A stretch of DNA of 64,000 nucleotides from Actinoplanes missouriensis 431 (GTDB taxonomy: Bacteria > Actinomycetota > Actinomycetes > Mycobacteriales > Micromonosporaceae), in assembly GCF_000284295.1 (NCBI RefSeq), contig NC_017093.1, positions 6,696,001 through 6,760,000 on the forward strand, given 5' to 3'. The notes under the pieces are model-generated. The model saw only the letters and a program-made list of their open reading frames with translations. It made no database searches and was not told the origin of the DNA. The position numbers and the translations under genes are program-made. This document shows, in pieces, positions 1 through 10,200 of this stretch (the stretch's first letter is position 1; every line of letters begins with the position of its first letter).

Positions 1-503
1 GTCACCACGGTGATCTCCTCGGCGCCCAGCTCGGAGGCGGCGGCGAGGGCCGCCCGCGCGGTGCCGCCACCACCCAGAACGGTGATCCGCGGCGGCGCCT
101 CCTTACGCGCGTGCCGGCCCCGGCTCACGCCCAGACCGGCCTCGCGCAGCACCCGGACCATGCCGGCGACGTCGGTGTTGTCGCCGTGCCACGAGCCGTC
201 CGGCTGACGGACCAGCGTGTTCGCCACGCCCGCCGCGATCGCGACCGGGGTGGCGACGTCGGCGATCCGCAGCGCGGCCTCCTTGAGCGGCATGGTCAGC
301 GACAGACCGGCCCATTCCGGGCCGAGACCGGCCACCAGGTCGGGCAGCTCCGACTCGGCGCACTCGATCGCCTCGTAGGTCCACCCGGTCAGCCCGGCCG
401 CGGCGAACCCGGCATTGTGGATCACCGGGGAGAGCGAGTGGGCGATCGGCTTGCCGCACACGGCAGCCTTGCGCGTCTCTTCTTGGCTCTGCACCCGGGT
501 CAC
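1..503 (-). CDS. aroE: Shikimate dehydrogenase (partial, C-terminus beyond the window edge)
   Basis: NADP-dependent reduction of 3-dehydroshikimate to shikimate in the cytosolic aromatic amino acid pathway. The minus-strand reading gives the substrate motif SLSPVIHNAGF, the SLTMPLKE stretch with the catalytic Lys, DNTDVAG with the catalytic Asp, and the start of a Rossmann glycine-rich loop (VLGGGGTARAA) before the sequence runs off the window. The start is uncertain: GTG at 503 is used here; an in-frame TTG at 512 has a better-spaced AGAGG. It lies 19 bases after mltG1, so co-transcription with it is likely. The family call is firm; only the N-terminal half is visible. Confidence 0.9.
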   Translation of the reverse strand, partial: MTRVQSQEETRKAAVCGKPIAHSLSPVIHNAGFAAAGLTGWTYEAIECAESELPDLVAGLGPEWAGLSLTMPLKEAALRIADVATPVAIAAGVANTLVRQPDGSWHGDNTDVAGMVRVLREAGLGVSRGRHARKEAPPRITVLGGGGTARAALAAASELGAEEITVV

Positions 504-522
504 TTTACGCAAGCGGCGCCTC

Positions 523-1701
523 TCACTTACCGCAGAGGTTGATCCCTGCCGCGCACGCCTTCTGCACGTTCTTGTCGTGTTCGGCGCTGGTCACCGCGAA
601 CGCCGATTTACCGCTCTTGTCGACCGCCACGAAGAACAGCCACGGTCCGTCGGCCGGCTTCATCGCGCCGGTCAGAGCAGCCTTGCCCGGGCTGTTGATC
701 GGACCGAGCGGGAGGCCCTTGACGGTCTCCGTGTTGTACGGGTTCTTCGGGTCCTCCATCTCCTTCGCCAGGAGCTCGCCGGAGTGCTTGGGGTCCTTGC
801 CCTGCAGTTCCAGCCAGTAGTTCGTGGTGACGTCGAACTGCAGCGTCATGTCTTCCTTGTAGGCCCGGTTGTAGGCGACCCGGGAGACCTTGGGCAGGTC
901 GTCGGCGATGCCCGCCTCGGCCTGCGACAGCGACGCCACGATGAGCGCCTCGTACGGCGAGACCTTGAGGCTCTTCTGCACGTCGTCGGCGAACCCGAGC
1001 TCACCGGTGACGGTCAGGAAGTGGTCGACCATGGTGCTCAGCACCTGACCGGCGTCGGCTTTCGGGTCGAACTCGTAGGTGTCCGGGAAGAGGAAGCCCT
1101 CCGCGCCCTTGGCGACCTGCTTGCCGTCGTTGCGCTTGAACCACCAGTCCGGCACGCCCAGCGCCTCGGGGTCCTTCGCGGCCGCCTCGAAGTCCTTCAC
1201 CGGCAGCCCGGTCGCCTTGGCGAGCAGCTCGAACGTCTGTTTCGCGGTCTTGCCCTCGGGGATGGTGACACCCTTGCTGACCCGGGCGGCCGGGTCCAGC
1301 AGCAGCGCGACCGCGTCCTTGGCCGACATCTGCTTGCGCAGGTTGTACGTCCCGGACTGGATGTTCTTGCTGCGCGGCTCGGCCTCGGCCGCGTTGGTGA
1401 ACGCCTTGGTGCTCTTCACCACGTCCGCCTTGACCAGCTCGTTGCCGATCTCGGTGAGCGACGCGTTCTTCTGGACCTGCACCTCGACCGGCGCCGACCC
1501 GGCGCCGCTGTAGTCGGCGGCCACGAAGAGGCCGCGCACCTTGGTGTAGCCGAAGTACACCCCGCCGCCGAGACCGGCCAGGAGCACGAACGTCACCAGC
1601 AGAGCGACCGCCGACCGGCCGCCGCCCTTGCGGGCACGATGCCGCCGCGGCTTGCTCCGATCGGCGTCCTCTTCGAACGCCACATCAAGTTCGTCGATCA
1701 C
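523..1701 (-). CDS. mltG: Endolytic murein transglycosylase MltG, copy 1
   Basis: 392 residues. It cleaves nascent glycan strands of peptidoglycan at the outer membrane face and is thought to set strand length. It has a short basic cytoplasmic N-terminus, one TM helix at about residues 30-53, and the YceG-like domain. Visible signatures are EGFLFPDTYEF, SLSQAEA near residue 260 carrying the presumed catalytic Glu, and KGLPLGPINSPG near the C-terminus. The GTG start has GGAGG eight bases upstream. It is a diverged tandem paralog of the next gene upstream, from which it is separated by a 275-base gap and a strong hairpin, so it probably has its own promoter and is transcribed with aroE. Confidence 0.9.
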   Translation of the reverse strand: MIDELDVAFEEDADRSKPRRHRARKGGGRSAVALLVTFVLLAGLGGGVYFGYTKVRGLFVAADYSGAGSAPVEVQVQKNASLTEIGNELVKADVVKSTKAFTNAAEAEPRSKNIQSGTYNLRKQMSAKDAVALLLDPAARVSKGVTIPEGKTAKQTFELLAKATGLPVKDFEAAAKDPEALGVPDWWFKRNDGKQVAKGAEGFLFPDTYEFDPKADAGQVLSTMVDHFLTVTGELGFADDVQKSLKVSPYEALIVASLSQAEAGIADDLPKVSRVAYNRAYKEDMTLQFDVTTNYWLELQGKDPKHSGELLAKEMEDPKNPYNTETVKGLPLGPINSPGKAALTGAMKPADGPWLFFVAVDKSGKSAFAVTSAEHDKNVQKACAAGINLCGK

Positions 1702-1927
1702 GTCGTTCGCCTCCGCTGCCCGTCCCAGCCGGCTCGGCCGGGCCCCGCGAACCGGTCACCGGCCACGGCCAGTGACCGCCGTCGAGACCAGGCACTGAGG
1801 CGCACCATACCCACATCGATGGCCCATCGCCCACCCCGGCGACTGTCCGCCGATCCGGTGATTGCTGTGCGCGATGATTTCGGAACCGAACACGACTGCC
1901 TAACGCGGCCGGCGCGCTCACGAAACG

Positions 1928-1963
1928 CCGCGACCACCGGGCGGCACGCTCCGGTGGTCGCGG
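1928..1963 (-). terminator. Hairpin terminator after mltG copy 2
   Basis: A perfect 13-bp stem (1928-1940 with 1951-1963) and a 10-base loop lie 14 bases past the mltG2 stop. The minus-strand tail has a short TTT but no long U-run. It should separate the alaS-ruvX-mltG2 unit from mltG1-aroE. Confidence 0.7.
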
Positions 1964-1976
1964 TGAGTGCTCATGA

Positions 1977-3158
1977 TCAGCAGATCGGGATGCCGTTCTT
2001 GCAGGCTTCCTGAATGTTCTTCTCGTGATCGGCGAAGGTCTTGCCGTACGCCATGGCACCCTTCTCGTTCACCGTCACGAAGAAGTAGTAATCACTCTTC
2101 TTCGGGTTCATCGCGCCCCGCAGCGCCACGTCGCCCGGGTTGCTGATCGGACCGACAGCCATGCCCTTGACGTCGTAGTTGTACGGGTTCTTCGGGTCGT
2201 GCAGCTCCGAGGCGAGCAGCTTCTCCGAGGACTTCGCCTCCTTGCCGGTCAGCCGCAGCCAGTAGTTGACCGTGCTGTCCAGCTGCAGGCACTCACAGGG
2301 GAAGTTCCCGGTGTACGCCCGGTTGTAGAGCACCCGCGCGACCGGCCCCATGTCCTCGTCCAGCAGCGCCTCGACCTGGGCGATCGACGCGGCGACGAGG
2401 GCCTCGTACGGCGAGATGTTGAGCTTCGCGGTAACCGTGTCCGGGAAGTTCAGCTCGGTCATCTCGGCGTTGAAGTTCCCGACGATCTTCTTGAGCACGT
2501 CGGTCGCCGTGGCGTCCTTCGCGATCTCGTAGGTCGCCGGGTACAGGAAGCCCTCGATGTTCTTCTTGTCGACCTTCTTGCCGTCGGTCCGCTTGAACCA
2601 CAGCGACGGCACACCGAGCGCCTCCGGGTCCTTGCCGGCCTTCTTGAAGTCGTCGACCGAGATGCCCGTCGCCTTCGCGAGCCGGTCGTAGACCTGCAGG
2701 TAGGTGAGGCCCTCCGGGAGCGTCACCCGGTGCACGTTGAGGTTTTTCAGGTCGAGCAACCAGGTCAGCGCGTCGCTGGCCTTCATCTCCTTCTTCAGGA
2801 GATACGATCCGACCTGAATGTTCTTGCTGTCGGGATTGTCCTTCGCGGCGTTGACGAACGCCGCGGCGCTCTTCACCACGCCCTCCTTGTAGAGGGCATC
2901 GGCGATCGCCGAGGCGGAGTCACCGGACTTGACCTCGACGACGGCCTCACCGGCGCCGGGCCCCTCGAAATCGGCCGCGGTGAAGTAACCCTTCACCTTG
3001 TCGTATCCGAACCACGCGCCACCGCCGAGAGCACCGAAAAGCAGCAACACCAGGACGAAGGCGACCACGTTACGGCCGCCACCCTCCTTGCGCCGATGCC
3101 GCCATCGCCCCCGGTCGGCGGTTCCTTCGAACGCGAGATCCAACTGCTCTTCGATCAA
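1977..3158 (-). CDS. mltG: Endolytic murein transglycosylase MltG, copy 2
   Basis: 393 residues with the same plan as copy 1: N-terminal signature EEQLDLAFEG (copy 1: DELDVAFEE), a basic stretch, a TM helix around residues 30-54 and the YceG domain. Motifs are EGFLYPATYE, ASIAQVEALLDED with the presumed catalytic Glu, and GMAVGPISNPG. The start is a TTG directly following the ruvX TAA; a GGAGG inside the end of ruvX is correctly spaced (nine bases), which supports TTG. This is the copy in the conserved actinobacterial alaS-ruvX-mltG order. Both copies keep the key Glu, so neither looks dead. Confidence 0.9.
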   Translation of the reverse strand: MIEEQLDLAFEGTADRGRWRHRRKEGGGRNVVAFVLVLLLFGALGGGAWFGYDKVKGYFTAADFEGPGAGEAVVEVKSGDSASAIADALYKEGVVKSAAAFVNAAKDNPDSKNIQVGSYLLKKEMKASDALTWLLDLKNLNVHRVTLPEGLTYLQVYDRLAKATGISVDDFKKAGKDPEALGVPSLWFKRTDGKKVDKKNIEGFLYPATYEIAKDATATDVLKKIVGNFNAEMTELNFPDTVTAKLNISPYEALVAASIAQVEALLDEDMGPVARVLYNRAYTGNFPCECLQLDSTVNYWLRLTGKEAKSSEKLLASELHDPKNPYNYDVKGMAVGPISNPGDVALRGAMNPKKSDYYFFVTVNEKGAMAYGKTFADHEKNIQEACKNGIPIC

Positions 3159-3638
3159 TTAGCTCTGCCTCCGCCGCGCGTCCAGCCAGCTCTGCAGGAT
3201 CTCGACAGCGGCCGCCTGGTCCACGACCGCCCGCTGACGCCGGCCTTTCACGCCTCGCTCCGACAGCCTACGACTGGCGACGACGGTTGACATGCGCTCG
3301 TCGGTAAGCACGATCGGCACCGGCGCGATGATCGCGCCGAGCCGCTCCGCGTACGCGCGGATGTGGCCGGCCGCCACACCCTCACGCCCGTTCAGAGCGA
3401 CCGGGAGCCCGACGACGACCTCGATCGCCTCGAACTCCTCGATCAGACCCTTGAGCTCCGTCATGTCCGCCGGAATCCCGTCCGCGCCAGTCACCTGGTC
3501 CCGCGGAACGGTCTTCACCGGACTGGCCAGGATGCCGTCGGGGTCGCACCTCGCGACCCCGACGCGCACCTGGCCCACGTCCACGCCCAGGCGTACGCCT
3601 CGAGCGAAGCGCTGCGTCACGCCATCACCCTGCACAGC
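3159..3638 (-). CDS. ruvX: Holliday junction resolvase-like RuvX/YqgF
   Basis: RNase H-fold protein of the YqgF family, implicated in 16S rRNA 5' processing and possibly in junction resolution. Signatures: GVDVGQVRVGVA (first acidic site), VVGLPVALNGREG, LTDERMST, and C-terminal DQAAAVEILQSWLD with the last catalytic Asp. Start choice: the frame is open to a TTG at 3656, but a GGAGG lies inside that extension, and GTG at 3638 (or 3623) fits better. It sits between alaS and mltG2, the standard arrangement in high-GC Gram-positives, and its stop abuts the mltG2 TTG. Confidence 0.9.
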   Translation of the reverse strand, partial: AVQGDGVTQRFARGVRLGVDVGQVRVGVARCDPDGILASPVKTVPRDQVTGADGIPADMTELKGLIEEFEAIEVVVGLPVALNGREGVAAGHIRAYAERLGAIIAPVPIVLTDERMSTVVASRRLSERGVKGRRQRAVVDQAAAVEILQSWLDARRRQS

Positions 3639-3709
3639 AGCAACACGCGCCTCCAAGTTCGATCAAGCTACGACGCGAAGAGTAGCCATCGATCGCTCGG
3701 AGCCCGCAG

Positions 3710-6391
3710 TCAGCTCGCTTCGATGATCGCCTTCTCGATCGCGCCCAAGAGCTTAGCGGCTTCGCTCGCGGGCACGCCGCCACCCTGAGCAAGGTCGGCG
3801 TTGCCCCCGCCACGACCCGACAGAGCGGCCTTGACCAGGTCCGATGCGGAAAGCCCGCGACCCTTCGCGGCACTGTTGATGGCTACGATCAGTGACGCCT
3901 TGCCCCCGGAGCGCGCTGTCACCGCGACCACCGCCGGACGCGCCGGGTCGATCTTGCCGCGGATCTCCTGCGCGAGGGTCCGCACGTCGTTGCCGGCCGC
4001 GCCCTCCGGCGCCTCGGTGCCGACGTACGCCACGCCGTCCAGGTTCTTGGCCGCCTCGGCGAGACCGCCGGCGCCCGCGAGCACCATCTGGGCCCGCATC
4101 TTCTCCAGCTCCTTCTCCGCGTCGCGCAGCGCCGCCACGGTGTGCTCGACCCGGTCGGCGACCTGGTCGTTCGGCACCCGGAACAGCTCGGCGAGACGGG
4201 AGACCAGCAGGTGCTCCTTGGCGAGGAAGCCGAACGCGTCGATACCGACGAGCGCCTCCACCCGGCGCACGCCGGAGCCGATCGACGACTCGTTGAGGAT
4301 CTTCACGAGGCCCAGCTGGCCGGAGCGCGCCACGTGCGTGCCACCGCACAGCTCACGGGCGTAGTCACCGACCTCGACCACGCGCACCTCGTCGCCGTAC
4401 TTCTCGCCGAAGAGCGCCATCGCGCCGAGCCGGCGCGCCTCCTCCTGGGAGGTGATGAACGCGTGCACCTCGAGGTCGCTCAGCAGCACCTCGTTGATCT
4501 GCTGCTCCACGTCGTTCAGCACGGCCGGGGAAACCGCGCCCGGGGTGTTGAAGTCGAACCGCAGACGGCCCGGCGCGTTCAGCGAACCCGCCTGGGTCGC
4601 CGACTCGCCGAGGAAGTTCCGCATCGTCTGGTGCACCAGGTGCGTCGCGGTGTGCGAGCGGGAGATGGCCCGGCGGCGGTCGATGTCGATCTCCGCGAAA
4701 CCGGTCTCGCCGGCCCGCACCTCACCGCTGAGCACCCGCGCCTTGTGCACGATCAGGCCCGGGACGGGCTGCTGCACGTCGACGACCTCCAGCCGGCCGC
4801 CACCGACGTTGATCACGCCGGTGTCCGCCTGCTGGCCGCCGCCCTCGGCGTAGAACGGGGTGGTGTCGAGCACCAGCTCGACGAAGTCGCCCTCGCCGGC
4901 CACCTCGACCCGGCCCGAGCCGCCGATCAGCGCACGCACCCGCGACTCACGGCTGATCTCCTGGTAGCCGGTGAACTCGACCGCGCCGCCCTCGTCCAGC
5001 GCCGACCGGTACGCCGACAGGTCCGCGTGACCCGTCTTGCGCGCCGCCGCGTCCGCCTTCGCCCGGGCCCGCTGGTCGCTCATCAGCCGGCGGAAACCCT
5101 CCTCGTCGACCGAGAGGCCCTGCTCGCTGGCGATCTCCAGGGTCAGGTCGATCGGGAATCCGTACGTGTCGTGCAGCTGGAACGCCTTGTCGCCGGCGAG
5201 CAGCTTCCCACCGGACTTCTTGGTGTCCGTGATCGCGGTGTCCAGGATCGTGGTGCCCGCCTTCAGCGTGGAGAGGAACGCGTCCTCCTCCGCGTAGGCG
5301 TACGTCGAGATCCGGCCGAAGTCCGTCGCCAGCTCCGGGTACGACGGGGACATGCAGTCCCGCGCGATCGGCAGCAGGATCGGCAGCGCCTCCTCCTGCC
5401 AGCCGAGCAGGCGGATCGCCCGGATCGCCCGGCGCATGATCCGGCGCAGCACGTAGCCACGGCCCTCGTTGCTCGGGGTCACGCCGTCGCCGATCAGCAT
5501 CAGCGCGGTCCGGACGTGGTCCGCGATCACCCGCAGGCGCACGTCGTCGGGGTGGCTCTGGTTCGCCGCGTGGCCGGAGTGCGCGCCGTACTTCTTGCCG
5601 GTCATCTCGGCGGCCTTGGCCAGGATCGGCCGCACCTCGTCGATCTCGTACAGGTTGTCGACGCCCTGCAGGATCGAGGCGATGCGCTCCAGGCCCATGC
5701 CGGTGTCGATGTTCTGCTTCGGCAGGTCACCGACGATCCGGAAGTCCTCCTTCGACTTCACGTCGGTGATCTCGTGCTGCATGAAGACCAGGTTCCAGAA
5801 CTCCAGGTACCGGTCCTCGTCGACCTCCGGGCCGCCCTCCTGGCCGTACTCCGAACCGCGGTCGTAGTACAGCTCCGAGCACGGGCCCGCCGGACCCGGG
5901 ATGCCCATCGACCAGAAGTTGTCCTTCCGGCCGCGGCGGACGATCCGCTCCGCCGGCATGCCGGTCTTCTTCCAGATCTCGATGGCCTCGTCGTCGTCCA
6001 GGTAGACGGTCGCCCAGATCCGCTCCGGGTCGAGGCCGAAACCGCCCTGCTCGACCGGTTTCGTGGACAGCTCCCAGGCCAGCGGGATCGCCCCGGCCTT
6101 GAAGTAGTCGCCGAACGAGAAGTTGCCGTTCATCTGGAAGAACGTGCCGTGCCGGCTGGTCTTGCCGACCTCGTCGATGTCCGGCGTGCGGATGCACTTC
6201 TGCACGCTCGCCGCGCGCGAGAACGCCGGCGTCTGCTGCCCCAGGAAGTACGGCACGAACTGCACCATGCCGGCGTTGATGAACAGCAGGTTCGGGTCGT
6301 CGATAGCGGGCAGCGGGGCACTCGGGACCACCGTGTGCCCGTTGGCCTCGAAATGCGCCAGAAAGCGCCGCTTGACTTCCGCCGTCTTCAT
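3710..6391 (-). CDS. alaS: Alanyl-tRNA synthetase
   Basis: 893 residues, normal full length. Charges tRNA-Ala and edits mischarged Ser and Gly. The N-terminal class II catalytic domain has NLLFINAGMVQF and RHGTFFQMNGNFSFGDYFK. The editing domain holds zinc-site motifs HTATHLVH and CGGTH, and a C-terminal DHHA1-type region is rich in Gly and Ala. The ATG start overlaps the stop of the upstream small membrane protein gene by four bases (ATGA), so translation is coupled. ruvX and mltG2 follow on the same strand. Confidence 0.97.
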   Translation of the reverse strand: MKTAEVKRRFLAHFEANGHTVVPSAPLPAIDDPNLLFINAGMVQFVPYFLGQQTPAFSRAASVQKCIRTPDIDEVGKTSRHGTFFQMNGNFSFGDYFKAGAIPLAWELSTKPVEQGGFGLDPERIWATVYLDDDEAIEIWKKTGMPAERIVRRGRKDNFWSMGIPGPAGPCSELYYDRGSEYGQEGGPEVDEDRYLEFWNLVFMQHEITDVKSKEDFRIVGDLPKQNIDTGMGLERIASILQGVDNLYEIDEVRPILAKAAEMTGKKYGAHSGHAANQSHPDDVRLRVIADHVRTALMLIGDGVTPSNEGRGYVLRRIMRRAIRAIRLLGWQEEALPILLPIARDCMSPSYPELATDFGRISTYAYAEEDAFLSTLKAGTTILDTAITDTKKSGGKLLAGDKAFQLHDTYGFPIDLTLEIASEQGLSVDEEGFRRLMSDQRARAKADAAARKTGHADLSAYRSALDEGGAVEFTGYQEISRESRVRALIGGSGRVEVAGEGDFVELVLDTTPFYAEGGGQQADTGVINVGGGRLEVVDVQQPVPGLIVHKARVLSGEVRAGETGFAEIDIDRRRAISRSHTATHLVHQTMRNFLGESATQAGSLNAPGRLRFDFNTPGAVSPAVLNDVEQQINEVLLSDLEVHAFITSQEEARRLGAMALFGEKYGDEVRVVEVGDYARELCGGTHVARSGQLGLVKILNESSIGSGVRRVEALVGIDAFGFLAKEHLLVSRLAELFRVPNDQVADRVEHTVAALRDAEKELEKMRAQMVLAGAGGLAEAAKNLDGVAYVGTEAPEGAAGNDVRTLAQEIRGKIDPARPAVVAVTARSGGKASLIVAINSAAKGRGLSASDLVKAALSGRGGGNADLAQGGGVPASEAAKLLGAIEKAIIEAS

Positions 6392-6678
6392 CGATTCCCC
6401 TCCTGCGTGCCGTACCCCGCGTCGTCGCGCAGGTCGGCGAATTTATCCTCGTACAGCTCCCCCGCGGCGAACGCCTGGTGAATCTGATCCTCGCGCTCGG
6501 CCATGCCGTCGCGGACGTCATCAACGAAGCTACGCAGCGACTCGACGAGCCCGCCAGCGGATTCCGACAGTGACGTCGCGATGCCGGTCGGGGTGAACTC
6601 GTTCGCCTTCTGATTGAGCTTGCGGACCACGATGGCGCCGACCGCGAGACCGACACCGAGCCAGAGCAGGCGCCTCAT
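6388..6678 (-). CDS. Small membrane-anchored protein, DUF6167-like
   Basis: 96 residues. One N-terminal TM helix (residues 3-19, LLWLGVGLAVGAIVV) is followed by a soluble, charged segment rich in Asp and Glu that could be helical. It is found directly upstream of alaS in many actinobacteria, and the assignment rests on that position and the overall pattern. The ATG shares one base with the stop of the DUF948 gene (TGATG), and the stop overlaps the alaS ATG, so the three genes are tightly coupled. No catalytic motif is visible and the function is unknown. Confidence 0.8.
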   Translation of the reverse strand: MRRLLWLGVGLAVGAIVVRKLNQKANEFTPTGIATSLSESAGGLVESLRSFVDDVRDGMAEREDQIHQAFAAGELYEDKFADLRDDAGYGTQEGNR

Positions 6679-7127
6679 CAGCGGCCTGCCTTACGGCGCT
6701 GCTTGATCGCGGCGCGGACCTCGCGGTCCTCCTCGGCGTGCCGTCGCGCGGCGGCTGCCTTGCGCACCCCGTACCCGAAGGAAGCGACCTTGACCAGCGG
6801 GTTCGCCGCCGCCGCGGAAACGACGGTGACCAGGTTCGCGACGTTCGCGGTGACGTTCTGGGCGTGCTCGGTCATCGTGTCGACCTTGGCGAGCTGAACG
6901 TTGACGCCGTCCAAAGAGACCTGAACCTGGCCGAGGGCGGTGTTCACGTTCTCCACGGTGGTGTTCACGTTCGTCAGCAGCGGACCGGTGCGGTCCACCA
7001 CGTCGTTGATGGCACGGGTGGCGGCGTCCACCGTGCGGCCCAGCTTCAGGATCGGCACGGTCAGCACGAGCACGAGCATCAGGAAGGCGCCCGCCGCGAT
7101 CAGACCTGCGATTTCTCCGGCGTCCAT
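6678..7127 (-). CDS. DUF948 membrane protein
   Basis: 149 residues. An N-terminal TM helix (about residues 7-29) is followed by a long amphipathic stretch with heptad-like repeats (TNVNTTVENVNTALGQVQ) and a basic C-terminal tail. This is the DUF948 pattern, usually found upstream of alaS in actinobacteria. The start ATG has GAGGAG nine bases upstream. A TAGGGT hexamer on the minus strand (7179-7184) is a good candidate -10 for this gene and would drive the DUF948-DUF6167-alaS-ruvX-mltG2 operon. The function is unknown; a coiled-coil scaffold at the membrane is possible. Confidence 0.82.
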   Translation of the reverse strand: MDAGEIAGLIAAGAFLMLVLVLTVPILKLGRTVDAATRAINDVVDRTGPLLTNVNTTVENVNTALGQVQVSLDGVNVQLAKVDTMTEHAQNVTANVANLVTVVSAAAANPLVKVASFGYGVRKAAAARRHAEEDREVRAAIKQRRKAGR

Positions 7128-7146
7128 GTAGCGCGTCTCCTCTTCG

Positions 7147-7199
7147 GGTGGTCACGGTTCGGCGGGACAACGCAGGTGACCCTACCGTCCGTGACCACC
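7147..7199 (-). terminator. Possible terminator after the giant Pro/Gly-rich protein
   Basis: An 11-bp perfect inverted repeat (7147-7157 with 7189-7199) with a 31-base loop starts eight bases after the stop of the upstream gene. The loop holds the presumed -10 (TAGGGT) of the DUF948 operon. It could terminate transcription or act as a regulatory fold; there is no U-tract. Confidence 0.4.
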
Positions 7200-7206
7200 G
7201 CCCGCG

Positions 7207-10200
7207 TCACGACGCCTCGGGTGTCGGCTCCAAGAGGGGATCATCGGTCGGCAGCACCGGGTCCGGCGTCTCGCCCACCAGTCCCGGGTTGGTCTCCGTC
7301 TTGCCCCGCTGATCAGTGATCGTGTTCTGCACCTTGATGCTGACCGTCGATCCGTCGCACTCCCCCGGCGCCGCGTCCTCTTCGGTCGTCCCGGGCGTCA
7401 CCTGCTCCACCGCACAACCCGGCAGGCTGACGTAGAGGTCCAGAGTCAACTCGTCGCGGCGCCAGCAACTGTAGGAGCCCTCTTCGGTGTTGATCGCCGT
7501 CTCTGGGCAGTCGGCCACCTTCCACTGCTTCCAGCCCGCCGCGGTCAGCGCGCTGGTGTACGCCTCGGTGGTCTCCGGGAACGACTTCTCCGACTCGGCG
7601 ATCCGCTCCCGGAACCGGCAGTCCAGGAAGCACCAGCGACTGCCGTACCCCTGATCCTGGGCCTTCTGGGTCGCCCAGGAGGGCACGTTCAGCGCATCGA
7701 GTGACGCGAACACCGGGTCGCTTGTCATCGCCCGGACACCGAACACCGCCGGCAGCACCAGCAGCACGAGCGCCGCCAGCGTCGACAGCACACCCACCCG
7801 CAGACGCCGCTGCGTGCGGATCTTGTGCCGCAGACCTTCAATTCCGGGTACGGGGGTGGCCTCGCCCCGGCCGTCGAGGCGCCCTTCCCCGGTGTTGCGG
7901 TCCTGACCTGCGGCCGGGTCCTGCCCGGCGCTCGGCGTCGTAGCCGGGACGGCGGCGCCGGCGCGGATCGGTCCGGTGCCCTCCGGGCCGGGCAGGGCAC
8001 GGGCGGGGACGGCGGCGCCGGCGCGGATCGGTCCCGTGCCGTCGGGGTTCGCGCCGGGTTCCGTGGTGGCCGGGTTGACCGCGGCGCGGCCGGGGACGGC
8101 GGCGCCGGCCCGGATCGGGCCCGTGCCGTCGGGGCCTGCGCCGGCGGGTCCGGGCACGGCAGCGCCCCCTCGGACTGCGCCTGTCGTGTCGCGTGCCACA
8201 GCGGCCCGGCCGCCCGGAACCGCGGCGCCACCACGCGCGGGACCAGCGTCGGGCCCCGCCTGGACATGCCCGGGAACCGCAGCACCGCCACGAGCCGGAC
8301 CCGCGTCGGGTCCCGCCGGGGCACGCCCCGGAACCGCGGCGCCACCACGAGCCGGACCAGCGTCGGGCCCCGCCTGGACATGCCCGGGAACCGCAGCGCC
8401 ACCACGAGCCGGACCCGCGTCGGGCCCCGCCTGGCCGTGTCCGGGCACCGCAGCGCGGCCGGGGCCGCTGACCGGGCGTGCCGAGCCCGCTGAGCCCCTA
8501 CCGGTAGCCGGGCCCGCCGTCGCGCCCATCGCGCCGCCTGCCAGACCTGCTGCCGCAGCGCCCATCGCGCCGGCTGCACCCGGCTGTCCTTGCGGTGCGA
8601 CCCCGCTCGCTCCCGGCACGGCGGCGCCGCCCCGGGCCCGGCCGGGACGCTGTCCCCTGCGGCCCGCGTCATCCCGCTGCTGGTCGGGGTCGTCGCCCGC
8701 CCAGATCTCGCCGGACATCTCACCGTCCGGCTCGCCGCGGCGCACCGGTCCGGTGTGGCCGGGGACTGCTGCTCCGGCCGTACCCCGGTCTGCTCCGTCC
8801 TGCGGCGGCACGCCCGCGGCGCCGCGCCGAGCCCGGCCCGCGCCCGGCCGCTGGATCACGCCGGAGGTGCTGTCGGCCATGGCGCCGGCCCGACCCGGTA
8901 CAGCCGGGGTGCGAGCACCCTCCGGCCCCGGAACGACCGGCGGAACCACCGCCGCCGCACCTGTCGCACGCACCGGCCGCCCGTCGCCGGGGCCGGTCCG
9001 GCGCGGTCCCGGCACAGCGCCGGTACCGCCGGCGCCCGGCCCCTGACCCGCCGCGCCGTCCTCCGGATCAGCGGCCCGATGACCGGGCCGGACGAATCCG
9101 TGCGTCCCGGTGTCCGGCTCCGCGCCCGCGGTGTGATGGCCGCCGCGCGCGAACCCCTGCGTCCCGGTGTCCGGCTCCGCGCCCGCCGCGTGATGCCCCG
9201 GCCGCGCGAACCCCTGTGTTCCGGTGTCCGGCTCGGCCTCGGTGCCGCGCCGCCGCACGAATCGCTGCGCGCCGGTCTCCGTGCCGACCTGGCTGGCCGC
9301 ACGCCGGGCACCCCGGCTGCGCGGCTCCCCGCCGGGCCCGACGATGCCGTAGGCGCCGCTGTCGGTGCCGGGATTGACGTACCCGTGAGCGCCGGTGTCC
9401 GTGCCCGTCTCGACGTATCCGGGAGCGCCCGCGCTCGGCGGGACTACCCGGCCATGGCGACCGGTCGGCTCCTCGGTGTACTGGTCCTGCTCGGCCCGCG
9501 CACGCCGTCCCCGCGTCCGGCCGCCCCGCTCATCACCGGGCTGACCCGGCTGTCCAGGCTGAACCGTTTGTCCAGGATGACCCGACTGGCCCGGCTGGCC
9601 CGGCTGGCCCGGCTGGCCCGGCTGGCCCGGCTGTCCAGGATGACCCGGCTGCCCCGGTGCCCGCCGGCCTCCGGCCGACTCGGGCCCGGCGTCGAACCCG
9701 CGCGGCATGGCCCCGGACTGATGCACCGCCGGATCCACCGGCCCCACACCACCACGCGGCATCGCCCCGGACTGGTGCACCGCAGGATCCACCGGCGCCA
9801 CACCGGCACGCCCGGCACCACCACGAGGAATCGGCCCCGACTGATGCACCGCCGGATCCACCGGTCCCGCACCGTGCCCGGCCTCTCCCGGCTCATGCGG
9901 CCGGAAACGATCACGAGCGGGCCCGGCCGGCGACATCGGCCGCACTCCGGGCGCAGTACCCCGCATACCCGGCGAAACGGGCCGCGCCGCACCGGCCTGG
10001 GCGCCACGCCCGGCCGGCACCTCGGGCGCGTTCCCCGACGCCGGAATCCCACCCGCGACACCACCGGGAGCCGGCGACACAGCACCAGCCGGCATACCCC
10101 CTGGCGGCACAGCCCGGGGCGGAACAGCACCCGGCGGCATGGCCCCCGGCGGAACAGCACCCGGCGGGACAGCACCCGGCTGAACAGCACGCTGCCCGGG

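Noticed and set aside
1702..1976. Hidden gene between the two mltG copies
   Set aside because: The short ORFs in this gap have no ribosome binding site or family pattern; the gap holds a terminator and presumably a promoter.
415..2013. 532-residue plus-strand ORF opposite mltG1 and aroE
   Set aside because: Antisense shadow of real genes; composition is Arg/Leu/Val/His-heavy, no family motif, no ribosome binding site.
4142..6481. 779-residue plus-strand ORF opposite alaS
   Set aside because: Mirror of a well-conserved gene; reading is low complexity and non-homologous.
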